64,000 bases of DNA. Origin: Paenibacillus massiliensis 2301065 = DSM 16942 (GTDB lineage: Bacteria; Bacillota; Bacilli; Paenibacillales; Paenibacillaceae). Numbering within the stretch: position 1 is the stretch's first letter; the number at the start of each line of letters is the position of its first letter. The DNA lies in contig NZ_KB898203.1 in the NCBI RefSeq assembly GCF_000377505.1, positions 23,187-87,186 on the forward strand, written 5' to 3'. Position numbers and translations under genes: made by a program. The notes beneath the pieces were generated by a model. That model did no database searches, was not told where the DNA came from, and saw nothing but the letters and a program-made list of their open reading frames with translations. This document shows positions 52,480-61,491 of the stretch, piece after piece.

Positions 52480-54159
52480 ATGGGTGAAGCATCAATAACA
52501 AATCCGTTAGGCGCATTAAGAAAAAAGCGTCGCAAAAGATTAATGTGGACGGTTGGAATACTGGCCGTGGCGTTGGGAGCAGGTGGCTATCTGTATTTCA
52601 ATATGCAAAGCACGCCCTCATTCGTGCCAACAGCTCAGACTGTGCAAGTAGCGCGTGGTGATGTGACGAAGACACTGGAGCTGTCGGGGACCGTGGAGGC
52701 TACCAAGGAGGTCAATCTGAACTTTACATCCTCTGACGATACCAAGCTGACGGCTGTGAATGTCAAGGTTGGCGACGTGGTCAAGAAAGGTCAGGTACTG
52801 GCGACGCTGGACCAATCAGATGGGCTGGTACAACTGAAGGAGTCACAGGCCAGCCTGGAGGTGGCCCAGGCTCAACTGGAGCAAGCGCAGGAGACTGCCT
52901 CGGAGAGCGAGATTGCCGTGCAGCGCGCGAATGTTAGTAAAGCGGAGCTGACGCTGGAGTCTGCTCGTACTGCAACCGATGTAGAGACGGCCCAGCGAAC
53001 CGTAGATTCTGCCAAAAAGAAGCTGGATTCCGCTAAGCAGGAGTACGAGGATCAGGCGTACCTATATGAAGCGAATGCCATTGCCGAGTCTGAGCTTAAT
53101 CAAGCAAAGGATTCGCTGGACAGTGCTCAGGAGGAGTATGACAATGCCCAGTTAGAGCTAAGTAATAAGCAAAAATCGGTAGACAAGGCAATCAAGGAGG
53201 CTGAGATCTCCTACCAGTCCTCTGTGGCACAGCTTAATGCTACCCTGGAGCCTCCTAAGGCAGCGAGTCTGGTGTCAGCTAGGGCATCTGTGCAGCAAGC
53301 TCAGACTCAGGTAGAGCAAAAGCAGGCAGACCTTGAGAAGCTGGTGTTGACCGCTCCGTGGGACGGGATTATTTTGCAGGTGAATGGGGATGTAGGTACT
53401 AGCCCAACTACACCATTTATCGTAATGAATGACTCGAACAGCGAGGAGTTGAGTGTCAGCGCCGCTGTTAGTGAAAGTGATATTGGGAGTGTAGAGGTCG
53501 GCCAATCGGCTACCTTCAAGTCTGATACTTATCCGAACGAGAGCTTTGAAGGCAAGGTGACCTCAATCGCGCCGGAAGCGACGACGGATTCGGGTGTTAC
53601 AACCTATGAGGTGAAGATGTCCATCTCGAATACGAATGGGCTACTGAAGACAGGCATGTCGATGGATGTCACGCTGGATTTGGGCACACATAGCAATGTG
53701 CTGTACATTCCTTCAACAGCTCTTATCACAAGAGGCGATCAAGACGGTGTGATGAAGCTTGCGGGCACTGGCTCAAGCATATCGAATAATAACCCATCCA
53801 GTAACTCGTCTGGTGGCAGTGCGGATAATCAGTCCAGCACAGAGTCTCCGGCTGCTACGACACCATCTGAAAATAACAATACTGCTGGTAACAATGTAAA
53901 TAAGTCAAATGGTGGTGTTCAGTCTAATCGGCAAAATGCTGCAGGTGGGGTGCAATTCCAGCCAGTAGAGATCGGTCTCTACACAGCTGATCGTGTTGAG
54001 ATTACCTCTGGCCTGGAGGAGAACGATACAATTACTATCCCGACCCAGACGGAGATTTCCTCCTCCTCATCCACATCGTCATCGTCCCGCTCACAGCAGA
54101 GCATCATGGGTGGCGGCAGCTTTGGTGGCGGCCCTGGTGGTCCTCCGGGAGGTCGATGA
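52480..54159 (+). CDS. MacA/HlyD-like membrane fusion (adaptor) protein
   Basis: This product of 559 residues has an N-terminal anchor (WTVGILAVALGAGGYLYF, about residues 23-40), and the first half of the lipoyl domain (VARGDVTKTLELSGTVEATK). A long coiled-coil hairpin follows, with repeated Q/A-rich heptads (about 115-280), then the second lipoyl half (VLTAPWDGIILQVNGDVGT) and a beta-barrel domain (SVEVGQSATFKSDTYP). A Ser/Asn-rich disordered part and a Gly/Pro-rich tail (SFGGGPGGPPGG) close it. It should link the permease to the TolC-like protein. TTGGAGG precedes ATG 52480; the stop overlaps the ATPase start. Confidence 0.92.
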   Translation: MGEASITNPLGALRKKRRKRLMWTVGILAVALGAGGYLYFNMQSTPSFVPTAQTVQVARGDVTKTLELSGTVEATKEVNLNFTSSDDTKLTAVNVKVGDVVKKGQVLATLDQSDGLVQLKESQASLEVAQAQLEQAQETASESEIAVQRANVSKAELTLESARTATDVETAQRTVDSAKKKLDSAKQEYEDQAYLYEANAIAESELNQAKDSLDSAQEEYDNAQLELSNKQKSVDKAIKEAEISYQSSVAQLNATLEPPKAASLVSARASVQQAQTQVEQKQADLEKLVLTAPWDGIILQVNGDVGTSPTTPFIVMNDSNSEELSVSAAVSESDIGSVEVGQSATFKSDTYPNESFEGKVTSIAPEATTDSGVTTYEVKMSISNTNGLLKTGMSMDVTLDLGTHSNVLYIPSTALITRGDQDGVMKLAGTGSSISNNNPSSNSSGGSADNQSSTESPAATTPSENNNTAGNNVNKSNGGVQSNRQNAAGGVQFQPVEIGLYTADRVEITSGLEENDTITIPTQTEISSSSSTSSSSRSQQSIMGGGSFGGGPGGPPGGR

Positions 54160-54884
54160 GTATGAAGCCCGTTATTCAAATTGATCATCTAATCAAGACC
54201 TATCAGGTTGCGGAGCAAGCTATCTATGCCCTGCGCGGTGTGAATCTGACGATCGAGGAGGGAGATTTCGTCACCATTATGGGTCCGTCTGGCTCAGGCA
54301 AATCAACGATGATGAACATGATTGGCTGTCTTGATAAACCGACTTCCGGTAGCTTTCTGCTGGACGGCTACTCCATTCTGGATGCTCATGATGATGAGCT
54401 GGCGATCATTCGCAATCAGAAGATCGGTTTTGTCTTTCAGAGCTTTAACCTGCTGCCACGTACGACAGCAGTAGCTAATGTAGAGCTGCCAATGATGTAT
54501 GCAGGAATATCGGCTAGAGAACGTCGTACACGGGCGGTTGAAGCGCTACAGAGCGTTGGTCTTGGAGAACGGCTTCATAACAAGCCTAACGAGCTATCGG
54601 GGGGACAGCAGCAGCGGGTATCCATTGCTCGCGCTATCGTCAATGATCCGGTGATTATTCTAGCTGATGAGCCTACAGGGGCCTTGGACACCAAGACAAC
54701 GGCGGATATTATGGGGATATTCCAACGAATGAACGACAAGGGCAAGACGGTGATTATCGTTACGCATGAGCCGGAAATTGCAGCCTATGCGAAGAGGAAC
54801 ATTCATTTTCGTGACGGGCAGATCGTATCCGACGACCGCGTGATCAATCGTACTCTCGCTGGATCGGGGGCTGGATGCTTATGA
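54156..54884 (+). CDS. ABC transporter ATPase, MacB-like
   Basis: This 242-residue ATPase of the MacB/LolD group has Walker A GPSGSGKST, Q-loop VFQSFNLLPRT, signature LSGGQQQRVSIARAI, Walker B VIILADEPTGALD and His switch VTHEPE. It drives the permease encoded next; translation is coupled on both sides by ATGA overlaps (54156-54159 and 54881-54884). In Gram-negatives the ATPase is fused to the permease; here it is separate, as in Bacillus-type MacB relatives. Confidence 0.95.
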   Translation: MSMKPVIQIDHLIKTYQVAEQAIYALRGVNLTIEEGDFVTIMGPSGSGKSTMMNMIGCLDKPTSGSFLLDGYSILDAHDDELAIIRNQKIGFVFQSFNLLPRTTAVANVELPMMYAGISARERRTRAVEALQSVGLGERLHNKPNELSGGQQQRVSIARAIVNDPVIILADEPTGALDTKTTADIMGIFQRMNDKGKTVIIVTHEPEIAAYAKRNIHFRDGQIVSDDRVINRTLAGSGAGCL

Positions 54885-56092
54885 ACATTATGGAGATTAT
54901 GCGTGTCTCGGTTCGCAGCATCCTGTCGAACAAGCTGCGTTCCTTCCTGACCATGCTTGGCATTATCATTGGAGTCAGCGCGGTCATCGCGATGGTTGCC
55001 ATTGGTAAGGGCTCTAGTTCAAGCGTCACCTCGCAGATTAACGGGCTGGGGAGTAATTTGCTGATTATCTCGCCTGGTCAGCAATCCTCTGGTGGAATTA
55101 ATATGGGCTTTGGCTCATCCAATACATTGTCGCTAGATGATATATCAGCGATACGTGAGCTATCTACCGTATCCGATGCGGTGCCCAGTGCGTCATCCAA
55201 TTTTCAGGTTATCTATGGGTCAAGCAACTATAATACCAGTGTAGAGGGAACCAGCGTGGCTTTTCCTGAGGTGCGGAGTATATCTGTGCAATCGGGACGA
55301 TTCTTCAATAATTATGAATACAATAACCATGAGAATGTGGCTGTCGTCGGTAGTGAGATCGTTACGAATCTCTTCTCCGAGGGTGCCAATCCCATTGGTG
55401 AGACGATCAAAATTAACCGGGTGCCGTTCACCATTGTAGGTGTGCTCGCCAGCCAGGGAAGTTCGGGGATGACAAACAATGATGACAAAATCATCGTTCC
55501 CATCTCCACCGCCAAAGCACGACTTGGCATGACGAATGTCAGGACAATCTATGCTTCAGCCACCTCTGCTGAGGTCATGACGCAGGCACAGAATGAGATT
55601 ACGCAGGCCTTGCGCACCTCGCATGAGCTGAAGTCCAGTGACGATAATGACTTCTCGATTACGAATCAGTCCCAGATTCTGGAGACGGCTGAAAGCGTGA
55701 CTAGCGTGATGACGACGTTGTTGTCCGGTATTGCTGCTATCTCGCTGGTGGTCGGAGGAATCGGCATTATGAATATTATGCTCGTGTCGGTCACGGAGCG
55801 CACACGGGAAATTGGTATTCGCAAGGCCATCGGGGCCAAGCGTGGTGATATTTTACGCCAATTCCTCGTGGAGTCGGTCATTCTCAGTATTATTGGAGGA
55901 CTGTCTGGGGTAGCGATCGGAGTGGGAACGGCGCTACTGTTGGAGAAATTCGCAGGTCTATCTATTGAGTTGACTATGGAACCGATGCTGTATTCCTTCC
56001 TGTCGTCCATGGCGGTGGGAATTGTCTTCGGTGTCTACCCGGCCAGGAAGGCAGCTCAGCTCAAACCGATTGATGCCTTGCGTTATGAATGA
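54881..56092 (+). CDS. ABC transporter permease, MacB-like (FtsX family)
   Basis: This product of 403 residues has four membrane helices: one at the N-terminus (FLTMLGIIIGVSAVIAMVAI) and three near the C-terminus (AAISLVVGGIGIMNIMLVSV; VESVILSIIGGLSGVAIGV; SFLSSMAVGIVFGVYPA). Between them is a large extracellular MacB_PCD domain (about 45-265) starting LGSNLLIISPG. VTERTREIGIRKAIGAKR is the coupling-helix region. The start is ATG 54881, overlapping the ATPase stop. It completes the efflux set with TolC-like, MacA-like and ATPase proteins. Confidence 0.95.
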   Translation: MNIMEIMRVSVRSILSNKLRSFLTMLGIIIGVSAVIAMVAIGKGSSSSVTSQINGLGSNLLIISPGQQSSGGINMGFGSSNTLSLDDISAIRELSTVSDAVPSASSNFQVIYGSSNYNTSVEGTSVAFPEVRSISVQSGRFFNNYEYNNHENVAVVGSEIVTNLFSEGANPIGETIKINRVPFTIVGVLASQGSSGMTNNDDKIIVPISTAKARLGMTNVRTIYASATSAEVMTQAQNEITQALRTSHELKSSDDNDFSITNQSQILETAESVTSVMTTLLSGIAAISLVVGGIGIMNIMLVSVTERTREIGIRKAIGAKRGDILRQFLVESVILSIIGGLSGVAIGVGTALLLEKFAGLSIELTMEPMLYSFLSSMAVGIVFGVYPARKAAQLKPIDALRYE

Positions 56093-56105
56093 TTATATCC
56101 TCAAG

Positions 56106-56141
56106 AAGCACAGTTCATTTGCATGAATGACTGTGCTTTTT
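56106..56141 (+). terminator. Terminator of the efflux operon
   Basis: AAGCACAGTTCATT and AATGACTGTGCTT pair with one mismatch and are followed by TTTT, just after the permease stop. Confidence 0.88.
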
Positions 56142-56304
56142 CGTATACTGGTGAACGTATAGCACACTTGCAGTTGGATTGAGCAACTCCTAATCATAGC
56201 TTGAGCCATAGCCTAAGCACATCAATCCTTGTGAGAAATATTACGTACAAAACAGTCAGGAATTGGGTAATACATGAAGGAGATCTAAAATTGGAGGGTG
56301 AATG

Positions 56305-57417
56305 ATGACGGATCGAATTTTTATCAGTCCGGGCAAATATGTACAAGGCAGAAATGTCGTGGACAAGACGGGACATTACGTCAAGGGCCTTGGCAGCATT
56401 GCGCTCGTCATTGCAGATGAGGTCGTATGGGAGATTGCAGGTCATCGGGTCGTCAATAGTCTGGAGCAGGAGGGAATTGCAGCTGTCAGGGCGGAATTCA
56501 AGGGGGAGGCCTCCCGTAATGAAATCGAGCGTATAACCGAACAAGGAAAAGGGAGTGGAGTAGATATCGTTATTGGCGTAGGCGGAGGGAAGACCCTGGA
56601 TACCGCCAAAGCCGTCAATGACGAGCTGGCGGCTCTCTGTGTGATTATTCCTACAGCAGCTTCGACGGATGCACCTACCAGTGCCTTGTCCGTCATTTAC
56701 TCGGATAATGGAGAGTTCGAATCTTATGCATTTTACCGGAAAAACCCGGACCTGATTCTGGTGGATACGAAGGTGATTGCCGAAGCACCGCCATTGTTCC
56801 TTACCTCGGGCATTGCCGATGCGCTCGCTACCTGGGTGGAGGCCAGAGCGGTGATTGAAGCACGCAAGACAACAATGGCAGGTGGATTTCCGACTATTGC
56901 TGCCGAAGCGATTGCCCGCCGCTGTGAGGAGGTGCTCTTCGATTATGGTGTGCTCGCCTATGAATCAGCCAAGCGGAAGGTAGTTACTCCGGCTCTGGAG
57001 GCCGTCGTCGAAGCAAATACGCTCCTAAGCGGAATTGGCTTCGAGAGCGGTGGTCTAGCAGGCGCGCATGCGGTGCATAATGGCTTTACGGTACTTGAAG
57101 GTGATATTCATCATATGACTCATGGACAAAAGGTCGCATTCGGGACTTTGGTACAGTTGACACTGGAGCAACGTCCTTTGCTGGAGCTAGAGCGATATAT
57201 GGAATTGTATTTACAGCTTGATCTGCCTGTCACGCTGGAAGATATCAAGCTGAAGAAGGCCTCACATGAGGACTTGTACCGAGTGGCACAAGCAGCGACC
57301 AAGGAAGGGGAGACCTCGCACAATCTTCCCTTCCCGATCGACGCCGATCGGATGCTGGATGCGATCCTTGCTGCGGATCAATATGCAACAGCATATAAGA
57401 AGAAGACGGGACGCTAA
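56305..57417 (+). CDS. gldA: Glycerol dehydrogenase
   Basis: This product of 370 residues is an iron/zinc-type alcohol dehydrogenase of the GldA group, oxidising glycerol to dihydroxyacetone with NAD+. The NAD loop is IGVGGGKTLDTAKAV; metal ligands are the Asp in SGIADALATW, His in AGAHAVHNGF and His in HHMTHGQKVAFG. Length is right for GldA (about 365). ATG 56305 is best spaced from GGAGGG; ATG 56302 is also possible. Single gene; no kinase or transporter neighbour. The sn-glycerol-1-phosphate dehydrogenase alternative is less likely from the motifs. Confidence 0.93.
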   Translation: MTDRIFISPGKYVQGRNVVDKTGHYVKGLGSIALVIADEVVWEIAGHRVVNSLEQEGIAAVRAEFKGEASRNEIERITEQGKGSGVDIVIGVGGGKTLDTAKAVNDELAALCVIIPTAASTDAPTSALSVIYSDNGEFESYAFYRKNPDLILVDTKVIAEAPPLFLTSGIADALATWVEARAVIEARKTTMAGGFPTIAAEAIARRCEEVLFDYGVLAYESAKRKVVTPALEAVVEANTLLSGIGFESGGLAGAHAVHNGFTVLEGDIHHMTHGQKVAFGTLVQLTLEQRPLLELERYMELYLQLDLPVTLEDIKLKKASHEDLYRVAQAATKEGETSHNLPFPIDADRMLDAILAADQYATAYKKKTGR

Positions 57418-57431
57418 ATAGATATATCCAA

Positions 57432-57467
57432 AAGACGGTCCTCCGCATGATGCCGGAGAGACCGTCT
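57432..57467. terminator. Bidirectional terminator between gldA and spoVR
   Basis: AGACGGTC and GACCGTCT arms with inner CTCCG/CGGAG pairing form a strong stem. The minus strand has a following TTTT, fitting spoVR; on the plus strand it ends gldA. Confidence 0.8.
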
Positions 57468-57544
57468 CGTTGTGTAGCTATATAATTGAAATGTAAATGT
57501 AATTGAAAATCGTATGTTGAATGGTAATCGTATATATGGATCAA

Positions 57545-58990
57545 CTATTGCAGGAACTTGCGATGATGCTTCTTTCCGTCAAAGGAGAACATGGCCCGCT
57601 TATCCTCAACGACTGTCTCCAGATGGACCGTTCGTCCCCAGAGTTTATAGACATAGGGGAGTGTACGCTCCATATATTTCAGATCGAGCTCCACGCCTTC
57701 ATATTGATGCTTCAGCACCAGCTCTCCAGTACGCAGATAATCCGCATCATGGACGACCAGATAAGGAGACCCCCCGTTCAAACGGGCGTACACGAGTTGA
57801 TCACGGATGTGCTCCCAGGATTTGTCGGTAATCTTCCACTCGGGTCCACGTTTCTCGAATACATACAGGTCCAGATCCTCTGTCAGTTGCTTGGTCATGT
57901 AATTGCGTATGAAGGAGGTATCTGAGTCTACCTCTCGTACCTCGAAGATTTTGGCACGTCCCTCGCCTGGGAGCCGTCCCAGCCGCTTCTGCTCCTCCTC
58001 GGTGGGTTGATCCCAACGACGCTCGATATCCTCGAAGATCTTCAATCCTAAATAGTAAGGGTTCAGACTTTGTTTGGATGGTTGGACGACGGATGCATTC
58101 AGCATAGCGAACTCAACCGTCTCATCACTGGATAGATCCAGTTCGCGAATGATCCGCTGATGCCAGTACGATGCCCAGCCCTCATTCATGATCTTCGTCT
58201 CCATCTGTGGCCAGAAATATAACATTTCATCACGCAGCATACTCAGAATATCCCGTTGCCAATCGTCCAGCACTTCGGAGAATTGTTGAATGAACCACAC
58301 GACATCCTTCTCGGGCTCTGGTGGGAAATGATGTACCTGAATGTCATCTGTAGTGTGCTGCGATTGAGCGGGGGCGTCCAGATTCCACAGATCATCATAG
58401 CGGCCTGTAGAGGTATCCTCCTGTGAGGGCTTCTTCTGCTCCTTCACCTTCAGCTCCAGATAACGTTGCTTATCCAGATGGCGGGGCTTGATGAGCTGAG
58501 GGTCCACATGCTCCTGGATCGCAAGAGCTGCGTCAATGAAGGCTTCAACCGTCTCCTTGCCATACTCCAGCTCATAGCTGCTAATCCGTTCTGCGGTGGC
58601 GGACATGCTCTCTACCATATTACGGTTAGAGGCCGAGAAGCGAGCGTTATTTTTGAAGAAATCACAGTGGGCCAGCACATGAGCGACAATCAGCTTGTTC
58701 TGGATTAGGGAATTGCCCTCCAGGAGAAATGCATAGCAAGGATTGGAATTGATGACTAGCTCATAGATTTTGCTGAGACCGAGGTCGTATTGCATTTTCA
58801 TTTTTTGAAAATTTTTGCCGAAGCTCCAGTGGTTAAATCTTGTAGGCATACCGTAGGCGCCAAAGGTATAGATGATATCTGCAGGGCAAATTTCGTAGCG
58901 CATCGGGTAAAAATCAAGGCCAAAGCCAGACGCGATCTCCGTAATCTCTGCAATGGATCGTTCCAGCTGCTTCATTTCCGCTTGCGTCAT
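57545..58990 (-). CDS. spoVR: Stage V sporulation protein R family (SpoVR)
   Basis: This product of 481 residues of the SpoVR/YcgB family has characteristic text PMRYEICPADIIYTFGAYGMPTR, FNHWSFGKNF, NSNPCYAFLLEGN, VLAHCDFFKNN, and the C-terminal YVFEKRGPEWKITDK. In B. subtilis SpoVR has a role in spore cortex formation; biochemistry is unknown. It is second in a yhbH-spoVR unit (57 bases between). The start is ATG 58990, 6 bases after GGAGGG; ATG 58996 touches that site. Confidence 0.95.
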   Translation of the reverse strand: MTQAEMKQLERSIAEITEIASGFGLDFYPMRYEICPADIIYTFGAYGMPTRFNHWSFGKNFQKMKMQYDLGLSKIYELVINSNPCYAFLLEGNSLIQNKLIVAHVLAHCDFFKNNARFSASNRNMVESMSATAERISSYELEYGKETVEAFIDAALAIQEHVDPQLIKPRHLDKQRYLELKVKEQKKPSQEDTSTGRYDDLWNLDAPAQSQHTTDDIQVHHFPPEPEKDVVWFIQQFSEVLDDWQRDILSMLRDEMLYFWPQMETKIMNEGWASYWHQRIIRELDLSSDETVEFAMLNASVVQPSKQSLNPYYLGLKIFEDIERRWDQPTEEEQKRLGRLPGEGRAKIFEVREVDSDTSFIRNYMTKQLTEDLDLYVFEKRGPEWKITDKSWEHIRDQLVYARLNGGSPYLVVHDADYLRTGELVLKHQYEGVELDLKYMERTLPYVYKLWGRTVHLETVVEDKRAMFSFDGKKHHRKFLQ

Positions 58991-59052
58991 AACCATCCCT
59001 CCGCAGGTCTATATTCTGCTTCATATTTTATGAGTATGTGCGGACAATCCGT

Positions 59053-60207
59053 TTATGTCGGTCGGCGGAAAAAGGACTTCAGGGCCTGATAGACCTCGCC
59101 CTTCTCCTTAATCACATAGTACATGAATTGCTCTCCCTTGATGTGCCGATAGGCGGACATCAGTGTACTGCTGCGGTTGTATTGGTTCACCTCTCCATAG
59201 CCGAACATGTTGCTGCGTTGCATGAGCTCACCGATCAGCTTCACGCAGCGTTCGTTATCAGAGGTCAGATTATCTCCATCCGAGAAGTGAAAGGGATAGA
59301 TGTTATAGCTGGCAGGGGGATAACGCTTGTCGATGATTTCAAGAGCCTTGATGTAGGCAGAGGAGCAGATGGTTCCACCACTCTCTCCGCGTGTGAAGAA
59401 TTCTTCCTCGGTGACCTCTTTAGCCTCGGTATGGTGCGCGAGGAAGACGATCTCAACCTTCTCATATTGTCTTCGAAGAAAACGGGTCATCCAGAAGAAG
59501 AAGCTTCTTGCACAATATTTTTCGAAGGAGCCCATGGAGCCGGACGTATCCATCATGGCAATGATTACAGCATTGGATTGCGGGATGTATTTGTCCTCCC
59601 AGGTCTTATAACGCAGATCATCCGGACTGATATGATGAATTCCTGGCTGTCCTTGTCTTGCGTTGCGGCGCAGGTTCTCCATGATCGTTCGTTTTTTGTC
59701 AATGTTGGACTGCATTCCTTTTTTGCGTATATCATTGAAGACTACGGAATGTACCTCGATCTGATCTTTGTCCTTCTGCTGAAGATTCGGCAGCTCCATC
59801 TCATCGAACAGCATATCCTCCAGATCCTCAAGACTTACCTCGGCTTCGATAATGTCGTGGCCTGGCTGGTCCCCTGCTTTTTCTCCCTTGCCTGGCTGCT
59901 TGCTCGGTGCCTGATCACGGCCGATCGTATCACCGACCTTACTCTTTCCGTCTCCCTGACCTACATGCTTTTGTTTGTTAAAATTATAGACGAAGCGATA
60001 CTCATCAAGGCTGCGTACGGGAATTTTGATGATCTGCTTGCCGTCGGACATAATAATGTTCTCTTCCGTGATCAAATCTGGCAGATTCTGCTTGATGATA
60101 TCCTTGACCTTCTCCTGATGACGCTGCTGATCCTGATACCCTTTGCGATGCAGTGACCAGTCTTCACGGGATACAACAAATGAATACGGCATATGTGATT
60201 CCGACAC
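59053..60207 (-). CDS. yhbH: YhbH/DUF444 sporulation-associated protein
   Basis: This DUF444 protein of 384 residues has text DWSLHRKGYQDQQRHQEKV near the N-terminus, a von Willebrand-like region (VIIAMMDTSGSMGSFEKY, a MIDAS-like DxSxS at about residue 190) and SGGTICSSAYIKALEIID. In many bacteria the prkA-yhbH-spoVR trio is co-expressed; here yhbH starts the pair with spoVR. GTG 60207 follows AAGGAGG by 8 bases; the GTG at 60216 overlaps that site. Confidence 0.94.
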   Translation of the reverse strand: MSESHMPYSFVVSREDWSLHRKGYQDQQRHQEKVKDIIKQNLPDLITEENIIMSDGKQIIKIPVRSLDEYRFVYNFNKQKHVGQGDGKSKVGDTIGRDQAPSKQPGKGEKAGDQPGHDIIEAEVSLEDLEDMLFDEMELPNLQQKDKDQIEVHSVVFNDIRKKGMQSNIDKKRTIMENLRRNARQGQPGIHHISPDDLRYKTWEDKYIPQSNAVIIAMMDTSGSMGSFEKYCARSFFFWMTRFLRRQYEKVEIVFLAHHTEAKEVTEEEFFTRGESGGTICSSAYIKALEIIDKRYPPASYNIYPFHFSDGDNLTSDNERCVKLIGELMQRSNMFGYGEVNQYNRSSTLMSAYRHIKGEQFMYYVIKEKGEVYQALKSFFRRPT

Positions 60208-60772
60208 GATAGGCACCTCCTTGTAGTATGCTTGGGTTAAGTCAGCGACTTCGTTCCTTCATGCAATTGTAATGCTTGGTTCTTATGTATATTCAGACGG
60301 CAGTGCGATATGTGATGGCTCCTTAGAATAATTAGTGGCTATATTTTGAGATCGGGCAGTCTGGCCGCAGGCGAATAGACAAGCAGACAAGACGAATGTA
60401 TTCCATTACAAGTCATCTACAGCTGCTGACATGCAGCAGGAAGAGGAAGAATCGCAGTAGGAGTATGATCCAGGATGCCGAAGATGGCGGGAAATGTGTC
60501 TCATCTGTTATACTTATGAATACTATATTTGGTAGATTTATCCGCCAACTGATTCGGCTAATTGATTTTATAAATATTTGATTCAATGTCTAATTGATTC
60601 GTTACTAATAAGCTAGCTAATTCGGTATAACGAGCCCGATTCGACTGACGTACCTGTTGGAATCTGCTGCAAAAGAAATAGTTGAACTGGTGCTCAATTG
60701 GCAGTAGTCGTGTTCATGTACAAGAAGATGGTGGGAGTCGAGGGAATTTAGTAGTCTGCAGGAGGTCTCTTC
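60208..60772. other. Intergenic region, no gene seen
   Basis: A 560-base gap between the divergent yhbH and sfp-like genes. It contains loosely repeated words (ATTGATT, GATTCG) around 60540-60640. A 61-residue frame at 60396-60581 lacks a ribosome site and family likeness. The yhbH and sfp promoters must be here but I could not fix them. Confidence 0.5.
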
Positions 60773-61459
60773 ATGGAAATCTATGCGTTAGATATTACAG
60801 AGGAAGCTATGGAGCAGCGTTATGATGAGCTGACGTCGTGGGTGTCGAGGGACAAAAGGGACAGACTCGCACGATATCATCGCCGGGCAGATGCCTTGCG
60901 AAGCCTAGGGGGAGATGTGTTGGCACGTTGGGTGCTCTGCCGTCATTTGGATGTGCCTAATCATCGTTTGCAATTTGGTGCCAACGCATACGGTAAACCG
61001 AGTCTATCGAGTCACGAAGGGCTGTATTACAATGTGTCCCATGCAGGGCGTTGGGTAGTATGTGCTGTAGATTTTGCGGAGATCGGTATTGATGTGGAGG
61101 CTGTAAAGCCTGTGGAGGATGGAGTAGCGCGCATGATTATGTCGGATGACGAGTACATGCGATGGGGTGAGCTCGAAGGAAAGCCTCAGCTAGACTATTT
61201 CTATGATATATGGACGTTGAAGGAGAGTCTCGTCAAGGCGGAGGGGAAGGGCTTAAGCATTCCTCTGGATTCAATTAGCTTCGATATCAACATCGGTATA
61301 CAAGGCATTGCTCTACGTACGAAGGACTGGTCCACAAGATATCAGCATTTCAAGCAGTATGATCTAGACGCAGGCTATAGGCTGGCAGCAAGTGCGCTAC
61401 ACCCTGGATTCCCGGACAAGCTGGATGTGGTGACAGTAGAGGAGATTCAGCTTCAATAG
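60773..61459 (+). CDS. 4'-Phosphopantetheinyl transferase, Sfp family
   Basis: This 228-residue Sfp-type enzyme moves phosphopantetheine from CoA to a carrier-protein serine. Diagnostic parts are YYNVSHAGRWVVCAV, IGIDVEAVKP (first metal Asp/Glu) and the WxxKEA-type motif in WTLKESLVKAEGKGL. The length is that of Sfp rather than AcpS, so it probably serves non-ribosomal peptide or polyketide synthases; none is in the window. GCAGGAGG precedes the ATG. The amidohydrolase gene follows after 32 bases. Confidence 0.93.
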   Translation: MEIYALDITEEAMEQRYDELTSWVSRDKRDRLARYHRRADALRSLGGDVLARWVLCRHLDVPNHRLQFGANAYGKPSLSSHEGLYYNVSHAGRWVVCAVDFAEIGIDVEAVKPVEDGVARMIMSDDEYMRWGELEGKPQLDYFYDIWTLKESLVKAEGKGLSIPLDSISFDINIGIQGIALRTKDWSTRYQHFKQYDLDAGYRLAASALHPGFPDKLDVVTVEEIQLQ

Positions 61460-61491
61460 GTGTAGGCCAATTCAAAAGGTAGAAGGATGAT

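Noticed and set aside
59038..60156. 372-codon open frame on the plus strand across yhbH
   Set aside because: It is antisense to a well-matched DUF444 gene; the translation is a hydrophobic Leu/Ile-rich shadow caused by codon bias.
60396..60581. 61-codon frame in the yhbH-sfp gap
   Set aside because: No ribosome site, no family likeness, unlike base use of neighbours.
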